Of a DNA stretch of 64,000 nucleotides, positions 42,990 to 55,239 are shown piece by piece. The notes under the pieces were generated by a model. It ran no database searches. It was not told the DNA's origin and was given only the letters and a program-made list of their open reading frames with translations. How positions within the stretch are numbered: position 1 is the stretch's first letter; each line of letters opens with the position of its first letter. This stretch comes from Euonymus europaeus (lineage: Eukaryota; Streptophyta; Magnoliopsida; Celastrales; Celastraceae), in the NCBI GenBank assembly GCA_963580455.1, contig OY756972.1, positions 16,073,001 to 16,137,000 on the forward strand, given 5' to 3'. A program made the position numbers and the translations under genes.

Positions 42990-44940
42990 CATGTGGTATG
43001 TGATGAGTTTGATTGAAAATTAATTGAATTTGAGAGTTGCACAAAATCGGTTTTCACTAGAGTCTTTTTAGCTAAATCTAGTTGTGAATTCAACTATTGT
43101 TCTTATATCAAATGAACTTTGATTAAGTTGAAATTTTACAGAGACATTTTTGACTTCATAATGAACATTTTTCACGAAGGAATGACTAAGAAATTTTGAT
43201 TTTTACATATCCAAAACCTGTCTCCTAGTAGCTGTTTGAATTTGTGGTTTATGTGTGGCAAAATGAGTTTGGTTCAAGCCAAAAAATTTCATACTTATCC
43301 ATATATGTGTGATATATTATTCAATGCATAAGTATTATTTGAACTCAAGTAACTCATATTTTAAGAATGAAGCTCAAATGAGCTTACAAGGACATTTTGA
43401 AGTTCTCAGGTTATGTATAAATTTTTGGCAATTATGACAGTTATCCGGCGGTCCAAGAATGGTTTTGGAAGACCTAGGACTTGCTATGAAACACCTAAGC
43501 ACTCTTGCAAATCCACTAGAAGGTGATTGAATAAATTTTGGAAATTGCCATGTAAGCAAGTGAGTTGGCTGAATATGCTGAGCTTTATGGATGGTGTGGT
43601 GCACTTAAAATCTTCAAGAAGTATATTATGTGTTAACACGGGAAAGATCTCTATGTTGTCCTATGAAGGAGCTCAACGTGTGAAAATCAAGGAGAAAGTT
43701 TCCATGAGTCTAACCATGAGTACAAAAGTAACACTTCCATATTTGATGCGGCTAAACTTTAGAGTTCATGAATTGATTTTCTCATGGGAGCTTTGAATTT
43801 CAAAGAAGACTTGCGATATTTGAAGACCTAAAATTCATGGAGAGCTTACATCAATCATTCACAAAGGAAACTTCCTTACGTGTGCAGCTTTTTTCAAGGC
43901 AAAAGTCAAGATTTATTTTCTAAAGATGAGAAGCCATCACTGCGAATTTATATGGAGAAAATTGTCAAAGAAAAATTGATGGATGATTTGGCTATCAAAG
44001 GAAACAGTTCAAAGGAGAATCAAATCAAGAGTTAAATGCCATATTTCCCTAGACAAGACTAGAATCAACTTAAGATGGAAAGAATTATTAAAAGCCAAGC
44101 CGTTCTATCAAATTCAAATGGAACAAGCTTTATATTGCTTTCCATATGCGGTCAAGAGGATCAAATTTCAGCTCTAATCAATGATATTCAAGGCAAGTTA
44201 TCAAAACTAAATAAGGTAAATAAGGGACTGATTGCCGAAACAATGGAAGCAATATTGTGAAAATTGATTGCGAATTTCAAGAGAAGGAAAGTTACCGTTG
44301 GTGAGAAGACGTGCGTTCATACCCTAGGCTTGACACTATAAATACACCTATTCACTACACAAGAAGATCTCAGAATTTTGATTCACATGTGTGCTATTTT
44401 TCTCTCTCTAAAATTCTTTGTAGCTATATCAAGTAAAAGACGTCTTGTCCTTCTTCATCACAACCGTGAGTGAGATTACAAATATTATGGAGAGTTCATC
44501 TCCAATCTGTGATTTCAAAATACCTTGAGTGGAATCTAGAGCCAAAAGTGTAACCCTTTTGTGGGTAACTTTGTTCATGTGAGAAAATTTATGGTTAACT
44601 TCAAAAACCACGTGTGATAAATTGAGGTTGATCTTGTGAAAACCCGGTTGAAAAAGATGGAGGTGAACTTGTTGAAAACTTTGATTTCAAGTGGATTTGA
44701 TAAACCTAAGAAGGGTGCTTAGGGAGTGGATGTAGAAGGATGCTCTGAACCACTATATATCATTTGTGCGCTTTACTTTTCCGCACCTTGCTTGATTTAT
44801 TTATTTGCTTTCATGTTTACATTATAAATCTATTATCTTAATGTATTGATTGATAATTTGGTAGCTTAGTTAAAAAAGGATTCTCGATTGAAATTTGGGG
44901 ACATAACTCAACCCCCTTTTTGTGTAGCCTAGGTCCAACA
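42990..44940 (+). mobile_element. copia (SIRE/Maximus-like) LTR
   Basis: It ends CCTAGGTCCAACA at 44940, the inverse of the TGTTGGACC start of the LTR at 5189. The U5-like part matches that LTR in layout: GGAGTGGATGTAGAAGGATG, ACCACTATATATCA, a T-rich segment, GTTAAAAAAGGATTCTCG and CAACCCCCTTTTTGTGTAGC. The left end is not defined, so it may be truncated. No internal pol sequence follows. Confidence 0.6.
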
Positions 44941-44997
44941 AAAACTACTACCTTTACCCTTTAAAAATGTGTTTAGGGTACTGCAATCCAAGGTTCA

Positions 44998-46165
44998 ATG
45001 AGAAAACAAGATGCACCAAGACACAAAAACATCATAAAGATCGACACATGGACACTCATAAGAGATTGCCCAAAAGCTGCTGCTACAATTATGTTTGACT
45101 CCGTCCAATTCCTAGCTGAGGAAGACCTTGAAGATAGATTATACGAAGATATCTATCTCACAGGTAAAAAAATGTTATATATTAAAGTCACTTTCAATTC
45201 TTTTACACGCTGGATAACAAAACACAAGAACAATAAATTCAATGATATTTCATCCGGATATAATAGGTGTGCCGATGAAAGTTAGAGAAGTTGGCCCAGT
45301 TTATGCAAATGGGAGACAAGTTCCAAAGAGAAAGCTAACTATCCATTTGGCAAGGTATGTTTCTTAGAAGATAAAATGACAAAATACATATCAAAAATAG
45401 ACAATATATAATGACATATTTTATTTGGATATGCAATGGTAGAAAAATAGCAGTAACGTTGTGGGGCAAAAAAGCAGAGAGTTTCCATGAAGACCACCAG
45501 CTGCAACATCTACAAGAAAAACCGATAATAGTCGTTTTAACCTCGCTAACTGTACGAACATTCAAAGGTATGTATCAAATCGTAAACACAGACTTTGATT
45601 ACAAATTTTTTAAGCTAATCATTAAATATATAGCAGAGATGACATTATCAATCACATCAGCCACGAAAATCTACCTTAACCTAAAAATTTCTGAGGTATC
45701 CACTATCCAATCAAGGTATATCTTATTAAACCAAATATTATTTACACATGCACATTTTACCACAAAACAAGAAATTAAATAACTGATGTATGCTTAAGGC
45801 TGTTATTTCCCAGTGAACTAATAATATCAGATGACTCGAAGTGAATATAAAAAAGCCAACATATCATTTCTCTAAATGATATAACAATCATTGAAGAAAT
45901 GCTTCAGTTGGATAGAAAATCAGACTTGGTATAGAACTACAAAAAAATGAGGTACAAGTTTCTGGAAAATTACATTTCTCACAAAAAAAATATCACCATG
46001 TACAGGACAAACAATTATCATGCCAAGGAAAGATAACATAAGTAGATGACTCTGTTGGTTGGTGGTACAACGCATGCCAAAAATGCAAGGCGGGAGTTGA
46101 CAACAACAACACAGCAAACTATCCTATAGAAAATGCTCCTCAGTGGGAATCCTACCAATTCCATG
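44998..46165 (+). pseudogene. RPA1-like single-strand DNA-binding protein (Helitron-associated type)
   Basis: Exon-like blocks joined by GT...AG: 44998-45163 (IIKIDTWTLIRDCPKAAATI), a block ending at 45354 (VREVGPVYANGRQVPKRKLT), 45443-45567 (RKIAVTLWGKKAESFHEDHQ) and 45637-45695 (MTLSITSATKIYLNLKISE). A later block near 46043-46120 has VGWWYNACQKCKAGVDNN, resembling the C-terminal zinc-ribbon start of RPA70. OB-fold RPA1-like genes are regularly carried by plant Helitrons. The acceptor before 45250 and the second CxxC pair are missing, and stops occur, so it is probably a pseudogene. Its neighbour on the left is the copia LTR; the Helitron relic lies 12 kb away in the same orientation. Confidence 0.7.
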
Positions 46166-47440
46166 GTAAAAAACAATTACATACAATTTTCGCTAATTTC
46201 AAATTGCTAATAAAACTGACAAATAATTAATCCAGGTACAAGATCTCAGTTAATATCAAAGATGACAAATCAGATGCTCAATTCCTGTTGTTTGGAAGAT
46301 AAGTAGAAAGGCTACTCAAAATATGACTAGCCAGATGTCTCAGCTACCAAATGTTACTCCTTCAATATTGCAGCAGCTAATTGGGGAAAAACTACTATTT
46401 AGAGCATCCATTAATGAAAGAGATGACAACCCGTACACCCTCAGCTTTTAAAGTCACCAAAATATTCGATCAAGATATAGCCGGACAAATAACATCCAAC
46501 GAATCGCTCAATGTACCAGCACATAATACAAGCAACAAAGACGAAGGAAACAAACAAGACAAACCAGCAAAAACATTCCAAGCAGGAATTTGAGCTCATC
46601 AAGTGATACATTAATTAAGAAAGGGAATGAAAAGAAAAAACACCTCATCCAAGACAAGAAGCAGACCGGAATAATAATTAGGGAACCAAGTGATTAAGAG
46701 GATAGTAGGCATTACATTATCTAAATATAGCTTTTGTATTAAATAGGTATATAGACCACTGAATAGTCAAAGACAAGCTCCAAAGTAGCATGTCTCAACC
46801 CAGACACTCTTTGGAAGTATTTTGTAATAGTTTTTGAGATCCAAACACTACAATTTATAAGGAGAATGAAATGTGAGAACTGAATCATCTAAATATAAAA
46901 GCTTTTGTTAAACAACTACTTCTGATGAACAATTCACAAGCCAAAAAAAAATTGCAATCATATAATAAGTGTTAGTAGAATAAATACACAACCTCAGTAA
47001 TTAGCTGATGCATTCTCTCATTACATCATTTTTTAAGCTATAGTAGAATCTTGATTTTGTTAATCACTTTGCATATGAGCTTCTTATCATAATAAATTAA
47101 TTCTAAAAACTTTTAAAAATATGACTAACAAGGGATTTAACGCATAAATTCAGTTTTCAAATTTCAAATACCCATAGAGAATTTAACACACAAATGTTAA
47201 GGATTTAGAACTGGTGCCGAAAAACCCATGTCCAATGAAATCAGAAAATGAAATACAATGCTCTCTCTTTCACAAACAAATCTCTCTCTATAGTTGAGAA
47301 CAATGCCCTCTCTTTCACAGCTAAGCCATCCCAAGCAAATAACAGAGATTTCAATTTAAATTTGTGGACGCATATCCACATTTTCCACTCGTCCACATAT
47401 GATTATCTCTCAAATATTGTACAGGCAGTAGGGCGTGCGA
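46166..47440. other. AT-rich region, no recognised gene
   Basis: Broken continuation of the RPA-like region to about 46600 (short open frames without a domain), then A/T-rich sequence. No Helitron 3' hairpin with CTRR end could be identified by eye. Confidence 0.35.
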
Positions 47441-47676
47441 CTAGATGAAGAAAAATCAACACTAGGTTGAACAGTCACACATGTCACTACTTAAGTGACA
47501 ACTAGGTTTTTTGTCTCTTTCTACCAACAACACAAACTATAGATTGATCCCTCCTGTGAGTAAGGCGATCGAAGCCTTGTGACATTAAATTGTGCGTAAA
47601 TTGCGATGTAACAAACACGAACATATTATGAATAATACTACAATTTTATTTCGTAAATAAAAATTAGAATCCAACA
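47441..47676 (-). repeat. probable start of copia 2 downstream LTR
   Basis: On the minus strand TGTTGGATTC starts at 47676, 16 bp after the pol stop. GAATCCAACA, its inverse, occurs at 52959-52968 just before the gag start, as expected for LTR termini. The two flanks could not be aligned over any length, so LTR extents are unknown. Confidence 0.4.
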
Positions 47677-47691
47677 AGTACGCTTACATTA

Positions 47692-47790
47692 CTAGAATCT
47701 ACGTAAACCCATAGATCTAACATGAAACAAAAACAAATCTCTAGGTATTGCTTTTGTCAACGGGTCAGCCACCATCTCTTTAGTGGTGAT
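47692..47790 (-). pseudogene. copia 2 RNase H C-terminal end
   Basis: The minus strand reads ITTKEMVADPLTKAIPRDLF then SMGLRRF and a stop at 47692-47694. This is the conserved copia pol C-terminus. It joins the segment at 50765 once the solo LTR is removed, giving LKYIT(T)KEMVADPLTK. Confidence 0.9.
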
Positions 47791-48389
47791 TGTCGCAACC
47801 GGTTTTGCAAAAGAAAATTTTAAAAGAAGAGTCGCCACCAATTGTAATAGGTGCAATTGGTCACCGAAAAAATAATTTGATCTGCGAAAATCCAGAAAAA
47901 TGAGTAAGTGAGTTTGTTACGTATGAGGAAGGTGTGAGGCACCCCACAACGTCTGTTTTAAAACAGTTGTCAATTTAATTTTTATTATCCCATTATATGA
48001 TTTTAAAAACATTGATTTGTGACAAGAATACATGCATGGGCGAAAATAATTATATACAAAAAATATATTAAAATATGATAGAATAAATTTTAGAAAATAT
48101 ATAAAAGAAACTATTTTGAAATTGAATGAATTAATTTTAGAAAATGTCAACACTATATCGAAATAAGATGAAATAACTTTAGAAAACATAAAAATTATAT
48201 TGAAAGTCTAGTCTGAGGTTCACGGAATTTTTCCATCCAATGGTCAAATTTCCTAGAAACACTCTCACCTCAAGAATCTTTTTGAGGGTGCATCCAATGC
48301 ATTTCCCAAATCAGTTCCATCGTAGGTACTGACTTCCGATATAATTTTTATATAAAAAATAAAATAAAATATACAATATAAATATTAAA

Positions 48390-48475
48390 GGTAAAGATAA
48401 AAATAAAAATAAAATAATAAAAAATAAAATAAAAATAAAACCAAAATAAAAATAAAAATAATGACTAAAAATAAA
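48390..48475. repeat. (AAAAT)n-like low-complexity tract
   Basis: Repeated AAAATAAAAATAAAAT words with few interruptions. Confidence 0.8.
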
Positions 48476-49734
48476 ACGAAAGAAAAACGAAAAATAGGAA
48501 GAATGAAAAGTAAAATGAAGTTAAAATGTTGGGAATCGAGTTTTTTGTGGACTATACGATATTGAATTATCGTAAATCCCAATCTAAATATATTAACACT
48601 TTAAATCATGCAATTTACACATAATCACATAGCATGGTAAAACACATCTTAAATAAAACACATCATCAACATATAGTAAAAAAAAAAGCACATATAAAAG
48701 GGACTCGGTTCCCATTTTTATTTAGGCAATTCATCATTTCAACCATACTATTAAATTAGTATGATTAAAAAATATGATTTATTATCGAAAGAAGGTCATC
48801 GTATCGAAGACTCCGCGCTTCGTTAAATCCTTTTTCATCCAATGATAGGGATTCCATCATTTTCCTCAAGAATCCGATCCAAAACATCCAATGCTATCCG
48901 ATCGGTTCCGTCGTCGAATCAAGTAATCGATCACTTAACATACAATAAATTATGGATTAAACAAGGTGCTCTAAGCCCCTTAAAAATCTAAACCCAAATA
49001 TTACCCACAACCTTGGCCCAATAATAATTATATCCTAACAAACTAGCAAGCTCATAACTAAAGAAACACCCCTTGCAATCTCAAACAGAATTTTGATCTC
49101 ATCATGCAATCATTATAAACATGCAATATAATTCCAAAAAATTATAAAATATTCAGGTCACAACAGGATGGCATCACCAGTTGCCGTTAATCAAATACCA
49201 ATTCAACTCCCAAATGCTCCAAACGGGTGATAATATCAACAAAATTTTACAAAATTAGCATGGCAACGCATCTACTATTCTAAAGTAACATCTCATACTC
49301 GTTGTTATTGGAAAAAAACACACTTTGTATCTGCACAATTCAAAATCAAACGAGAACAACCTCCATACATTCCTATGCTTATATTTATACTGATAATATC
49401 CAAAACTAGAGCCACAAAGCTGATCCCTATATGCACCTGATACCCAATTTCAAAAGCAATAATGTGTTCGTATATTAAAATCCAAACAGAAAGCAACAAA
49501 ACCTCAGTTATAGGACTCAACAAACAACAATGCTATCACAAGTGTATTTTCGACCATCAAAACAACAGAGCAGGCATAATTTTGAGACTAACAAATTGAA
49601 TACGGAAAACACAACATCGATTAAGTGCAATCCGGAATTTCCATATACCTTCCAAATACAGCAACACCAATTTTTAAGATCACCCAATGATATAGCAAAT
49701 GACTCAGGGGAGCCTTAAGGGTAATGAACAAGGA

Positions 49735-50530
49735 TCCCGAATAGAGGTTCAGAACAACTTGAAAAAGCCTCTCAACTTTCCCTCACACAGCAAGGATTCT
49801 TATCTCAGAAAACCGAAAGCTAGCAGAAAGGAATTCCAGAATTTTCTCTCAAAAAAGACCAAAAACCGGAGAAATAAAACTTCCAAAAATCTCCCTAGAA
49901 AACAGAAAAGAAAACCCGAAGAAATTTGAAAGGAAACCCCTAAGAAAATCAGACGAGAGGAAGAAAGCCCAGAAAAACCGATTGAAATTCTTCCCCAGAG
50001 AAACGATTGCAACAGAGAAAGATGAAGAAAGAAGAAATCCCAGAAAATCAGAGAACTCAGAAGAGACTCAAACCAAAATCCCCAGAAAAGTCGAAGAAAG
50101 CTTCCCCCCAGAAAACCGAAACAAAGGAAGACAAAAAACAACCCAGAAAAATTAAAAAAAACCTCCAAAACTCGGAAAAGCTCCCCCCGAAATCCCCAGA
50201 AGAATCGGAAAAAGAAAGAAAAAGCCCCCTCTAAAAAGAAATGAAATTCCTTCCACAAAAGCTCTGGGCCTCCTTTCGAAACTGAAGCTCTCCCCCTCTC
50301 TATAGCTTTTTCAACCCTAATCTCTCTTCTTCTGATGATTTGTTTCCCATTCCAATTTCTCAAACGTCTCTCCCCTAATCCCTCATTCTTTCATTTTTCC
50401 TGGAGATTCTCTCCATCCCCTTCCTTTTCCGGCATTTCTCTTCTCCTCTTTCCTTTTCTCCTCCAACGTCGTTGCATCTCTCTCTTCTCTTTCTATTTTC
50501 TATACCAGCTGTGCACTTCCTCCTCATTTC
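49735..50530. repeat. purine-rich to pyrimidine-rich switch inside the solo LTR
   Basis: From about 49735 to 50285 the plus strand is dominated by A and G with recurring CCCAGAAAA-type words. From about 50290 to 50525 it is mainly C and T. The long open frames on either strand here follow from this skew. Confidence 0.6.
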
Positions 50531-50764
50531 AAAGTAGGGTTTGGATCTTTGTGTAATCATAGTGGGCCGAGTTACACTAAAATGACAAACGAGCTTGGAT
50601 CCAATCCATTTGGGCTTAAGTTGGGATGGTTATAGACTTATGTTAGGCTTAAGTTTCATTCTAACCAATTCTATATTTTGGGCTTTATTTCTCTATTGAT
50701 AATGGACCTCTTTTGGATTTTAATAAATTGTATTTTAGGTTTAGGGCAAAAATGGGGTACAACA

Positions 50765-52209
50765 GTAATGTATTTAAGGGTAACTTCTTTTCGATTGACC
50801 ATGAGTCGGATATTATGATAACGAAGATCCATATGCTTTGTCTTCCCATGATACTTGGGATTCTTTGCATAGTCCAAGGCAGCCATGCTATTAGAATAAA
50901 TCTCGACAGGCTTTTCAACTTGAGAGGTAGCCTCAAGATATCGTAAAAAATCGCCTTAACCAGACAGCCTCCTGGACTATAGCTGAACATGCAACACATT
51001 CAACCTTCATTGTTGATAGAGCAATGCAATTCTACTTTTTGCTACACCATGAGATTGCTCCTCTAAGGATAAACACATATCCATAGGTGGATTTCCTTTC
51101 ATCCCTATCACTAGCCCAATCAGCATCACTGAATCCAGTTAATCTCAAGTTTCTTTTCACAGCTTCCCAGTGGGCAATACCTGGGTTACTTTGATATCTA
51201 CTCACTAAGCCAACTACAAAACAGATGTCAGGATGAGAACACAACATAGCGTACATCAGACTCCCAACTACTCTAGCATAGGGAGCCCTTCTCATTATAT
51301 TTCTTTCTTCGTCTGTCTTAGGGCATTGATCAATTGATAAATATCGACCCTTTTCAACAGGGATATCAACGGGCTTTGATTGATGCATGCAGAATTTTTT
51401 CAAAATATTCTTAATATAATTTTCTTGGGACAAACCAATAATTCTTTTGGATCTATCCCTAATGATCTTGACGCCAAGCACATAGTTAACTTCACCCATA
51501 TCCTTCATTTCAAAAACAAAGGATAGCCATTCTTTCATGGCAGTGATCATCCCCTTATTACTCCCAGCTAGTAAAATGTCATCAACATAGAGAGATAGGA
51601 TTAAAAAAAATCCTCTTTTGTCTTTTTGACATATACACAATGGTAATCTTCAATCATATTCATGCCTGACAACAAAATGGCTTCATAAAACTTGAGATAC
51701 CATTGTCTAGATGATTGTCTGAGACCATATATGGATTTTTTCAGAAGACACACTATGCCTTCTTGTCCCTCTGTCACAAAGCCAAAAGGTTGATTCATAT
51801 AAATCTCCTTATCCATCTTTCCATTTAAGAACATTGTCTTAACATCCATCTAGTGTAGCTTCAAATCTAAATGGGCTACAAGTGCTAGGTTTGAGCGAAT
51901 GGAGACAAATCTCACCACAGGAGAAAAAGTCTCTTCATAGTCTATTCCCTCCATTTGGGTATAGTCTTTCGCTACTAATCGGGCTTTATACTTATCAATT
52001 GAGCCATCGGCCTTCCTTTTGACTTTTAAGACCCACTTATTGCCAATTGCCTTTTGGCCTGGTGGAAGATCAACCAAGTCCCAAACTTGGTTCTTTGCCA
52101 TTGACTCCATCTCATCATTCATGGCAGCTAACCATTCATTGCAAGCAGGTGATTGAAGTGCTTCATTATATGAAGTCAGCTCATCTATATCTGATAGAGA
52201 GCATAACAA
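50765..52209 (-). pseudogene. copia 2 reverse transcriptase and RNase H
   Basis: The minus strand reads ACNEWLAAMNDEMESMAKNQ, KARLVAKDYTQMEGIDYEET, then MDVKTMFLNGKMDKEIYMNQ, SLYVDDILLAGSNKGM with the YVDD box, CSHPDICFVVGLVSRYQSNP and the RNase H part RKSTYGYVFILRGAISWCSK, ending GKTKHMDLRYHNIR and EVTLKYI. Long frames remain (119, 82 and 202 codons), with a stop at about 51850 and a frameshift near 51610. It is better preserved than copia 1 and so probably younger. Confidence 0.92.
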
Positions 52210-52598
52210 CGCATGTCCTTCAAGTCCAAAATATTGACAGTGAACATTTCCACATTGACTTTTTCACAAGGGGTTTTCAATACTCCCACTATCTATGGCG
52301 ACTGCCTGAGAAGGACGTTCCAATTCCTTATCCTCTTCAGAGATAGTAGAAGGTTCCATAGACTGTAACTTATACAGTTCTAATTCCTTGCGGACATCAC
52401 CAATGCTTGGGAAATCATTTTCTAAAAATTGCACATCTCTGAATTCTGTCTCTGTCATACCCTCATCTGGATGTTCACCATATATCACACATCCTTTTGA
52501 GTGTTCAGGATATCTGATGAACAATTTTTTGCTGGCCCGTGGGCCAAGCTTCCCATGTTTATGTGAGGTAGAGTGAACATGTCCTCCTGAGCCCCATG
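52210..52598 (-). pseudogene. copia 2 integrase C-terminal region
   Basis: The minus strand reads PWGSGGHVHSTSHKHGKLGP, RASKKLFIRYPEHSKGCVIY and TETEFRDVQFLENDFPSIGD. This is the segment that normally follows the integrase core. The HHCC finger and DDE core are absent because of the deletion joining it to gag. Confidence 0.85.
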
Positions 52599-52942
52599 GG
52601 CGTAGATGATCTAACTTTGGTGTCCTTTATTTTGAGCTCATTCCAAATGGCCTAAGCCGTAGTGCAATCCTCAAAATCACCAATTAAGTCATTTTGCATA
52701 GCACTAAGCATTGTGAACCGTGCACAACGGTCTTTCTTGACCCAATTGTCATATGCTTCCTTGTCACAATGGTGCTGGGCAGTACTACCTTCTTCTGGTG
52801 GCACCATAGCCAACTCCAAGGTTTCAAGCACTATTTGCTCGTTAAGAAGACATTGAATCTTCCTTCTCCACAAATCATAATTTTCGGATCCAGTTAGCTT
52901 TTCACCTTTGTCCAACTGAGCAATAACATTTTTCGAGGCCAT
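52599..52942 (-). pseudogene. copia 2 gag N-terminal region
   Basis: It starts MASKNVIAQLDKGEKLTGSE at 52942, followed by NYDLWRRKIQCLLNEQIVLE and WVKKDRCARFTMLSAMQNDL. This is the copia gag N-terminal domain. It breaks off after IWNELKIKDT, where the deletion begins. Confidence 0.9.
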
Positions 52943-52968
52943 TATTACAAAGTAAACATTGTTGGATT

Positions 52969-54289
52969 CAATTTCACAATTTTGAGAATTTCATAGATCA
53001 AATTATTTTTCAAAAAATGAGGTTGAAAAATCGCTATACTTAAAATCACCACTCACGCAATTGAAAAATCATTCAATCCAAAACAAAACTCAACAATCAT
53101 ATAACGTATTAACAACATAATATGCGCACAAATATTATTATAAGCACTTAACATATAATAAACATATAATGAGGATTATTATGCACATAGTACAAATTGA
53201 AGTTAGTGTTGATTTTCTAAGTTTGACTAAAAAATCTAGCAACCAGATTGTTCCAAGGAAAGAGGGGGTCTTTTGTTCAATATGACGCACAATTAAGTAA
53301 CCCCTTTCCTCAACAGAACTTTCTAGACATTGCTAAAAATGTTAGTCACTTACAAGGATTACCCAAACAAATAAATGCATAGCATATATGCAAATTATGA
53401 TTCAACAAATGAATTTAATCACAATAAAATCCTCATTATAATTCAACGAATGAATTATTAATCACACAATACAAGAAAAAATCATGGTTTATAATCATAA
53501 GCAAGGCACACAATTAATAAATACAAATAAATTATCAATTAATTTAAGTTATCACATAAGTAAATTAAATAAAATAAACATGGGTCAAATTACAAGAAAA
53601 AACACTAGGCCCATTTTTTTTATAACTTATCATAAAGACTTGATCCTTATCCTGGCCCAAATACACTTAATAGTCCAAATTAACACTAAGTTCATTTAAC
53701 CTCTTTTCATTAGCCACAAAGACTAGGTCCAAGTTCACAGAAAAAACTTAGCAAAAAACAATGGATCCACTAATCCAGCATTTACAAACACCAACATATG
53801 ATGTTGAATCAAAAAAATATTAAGCCCAAATAAATAAATATCAATAATAGACATTTAATAGGTATTCAAACACATAGTTCAATCCAATAACACCTAATTG
53901 AGCCACTTAGCCTTCATCCACTTATTGCTATTCAACAAAAAAAATTAAACTTTTGATCAGATGTGAACAATTTGAATCATATCATATATCAAATATATAT
54001 ATAATAATTGATAACATTATTAACACATGAAATCCACTTCAAATCCAAAATCTCTCTGAACGCGCGCATATGTGTAGATATATCTTTTATAAAATTTTAT
54101 GTCATGTAAGGTGTGGTCATGGAGGAGGGACGAATCCAAGCAAAAAAAAAAATATAACTATTTACACAAAATAAATCTATGATTAAAACTAATTTAAACA
54201 TAATGATTAAAATCAATTTAATCATCAATACGGGAACCGAACGAATCTCCTTCAATACCAATAGATAATACATAAGATAAATCAAATTG
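52969..54289. other. AT-rich region upstream of copia 2
   Basis: Possibly the remains of the upstream LTR (GAATCCAACA terminus at 52959-52968 on the minus strand). No gene is seen. Confidence 0.35.
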
Positions 54290-54680
54290 AGTGTTTGATT
54301 TATTCTTAGATATTATCTTAAGGTGATAAAGTAGTCACCTACTTAGTTTAGGAGATTTTAGTTCTTATCACTTAAATGCCTATAAATACAAGGGTTAGTC
54401 ACTTGTATTTAACACACCAGAAAATCACTCCTGAAACTCTCTCTCTCTCAATTGTTCGATATTCCACCTGTGTGATCCAGGTAAGTTAGGGTGTGGAAAG
54501 GGAGGACTCTAGTAGCGATCTCGAGCCAGGTGTGTTCTTGACATCATTGTCATTGGTGTGTTCGTGCTGTGAAGGAGTCCGTGATCCATCTTGTAGTACG
54601 TGAAACCAAACCGTTCGATTCATAATCTGTGCATCAAAAGGTATTCCGCTATGTACTAATACATGTGTATGTATTTTATT
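54290..54680 (+). mobile_element. LTR-like fragment (copia-type U3-R-U5)
   Basis: CCTATAAATACAAGGGTTAG at 54379 resembles a TATA box. A short R region follows (CACTTGTATTTAACACACCA, CTCTCTCTCTC) and a GTGTGATCC..GTGTGTTCTTGAC stretch, the usual layout of small copia LTRs. Limits are uncertain and no internal region was found. Confidence 0.35.
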
Positions 54681-54849
54681 TCCTAAAAATTAAAATAGAA
54701 ACAACGAAGACAGTTACCTCAAGGAGCAGACGTACGGAGACAGTGATGGTGAGAGGTGAAGGAGCTAGACCTGCGCGATGGTGAGGGTGTAGAGACGGTG
54801 AAAAGCTCAGAGGAGATAAGAAACTTAAAAGTGTAGAGGAGCGGAGGAC

Positions 54850-55237
54850 ATTAGGTTTTTTTTATTCATCAATCTTTAGTAAACGTTGTCGTCGAACAAT
54901 TCCTTGGGCAAAGTCAAAAAAAATAAAACATATATTTTATCTAATTCAAAAATAGCTAAAAAATTATTACCAATTGATTTTAGCACATTAAAATTTTTTA
55001 ATTCTATTAACGTTGGAACATCAAATGGTCGGTAATTACCAAAGGCAATTTCGTCGACAATCCATAGAGATATTTTCGTGCCACGTTTGGTGCAAAAATA
55101 TATCGACCAAAAATTTTGTTGATAATATATCCGTCGACATTCAATCGATAAACCATCGGTAAATCTCCGAATACAATTTTCGTCGATAATTACTAATGGA
55201 ATTTTTTCCGTCGATAATCATCGCTTTTCTTGTAGTG
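54850..55237 (-). mobile_element. CACTA (En/Spm) terminal region
   Basis: On the minus strand it begins CACTACAAGAAAAGCGATG at 55237, the classic CACTA terminus. Subterminal motifs such as CCGTCGATAATC, TCGGTAATTACC and CATCGGTAAATC recur. No transposase or opposite end is present in the window. Confidence 0.8.
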
Positions 55238-55239
55238 CA

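Larger units (their letters stand above)
47791..50764 (-). mobile_element. solo LTR (gypsy-type, 2974 bp) in copia 2
   Basis: On the minus strand it starts TGTTGTACCCC and ends CCGGTTGCGACA. The flanks are GTGAT (47786-47790) and GTAAT (50765-50769), a 5-bp target duplication with one change. No gag or pol sequence is inside. GGTGGCGACTC near its 3' end occurs in some plant Tat-type LTRs; the lineage is inference. It contains A-rich simple sequence (about 48390-48470) and a long purine-rich tract. Confidence 0.85.
47692..52942 (-). mobile_element. Ty1/copia retrotransposon 2 (internally deleted, split by a solo LTR)
   Basis: gag N-terminus, late integrase, RT and RNase H lie in order on the minus strand. 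An internal deletion removes gag C-terminus, protease and the integrase core; a 3.0 kb solo LTR interrupts the last codons. Confidence 0.9.

Noticed and set aside
49800..50363. 187-codon minus-strand open frame rich in Phe, Leu and Ser
   Set aside because: It follows from the purine-rich plus strand inside a solo LTR and has no domain structure.
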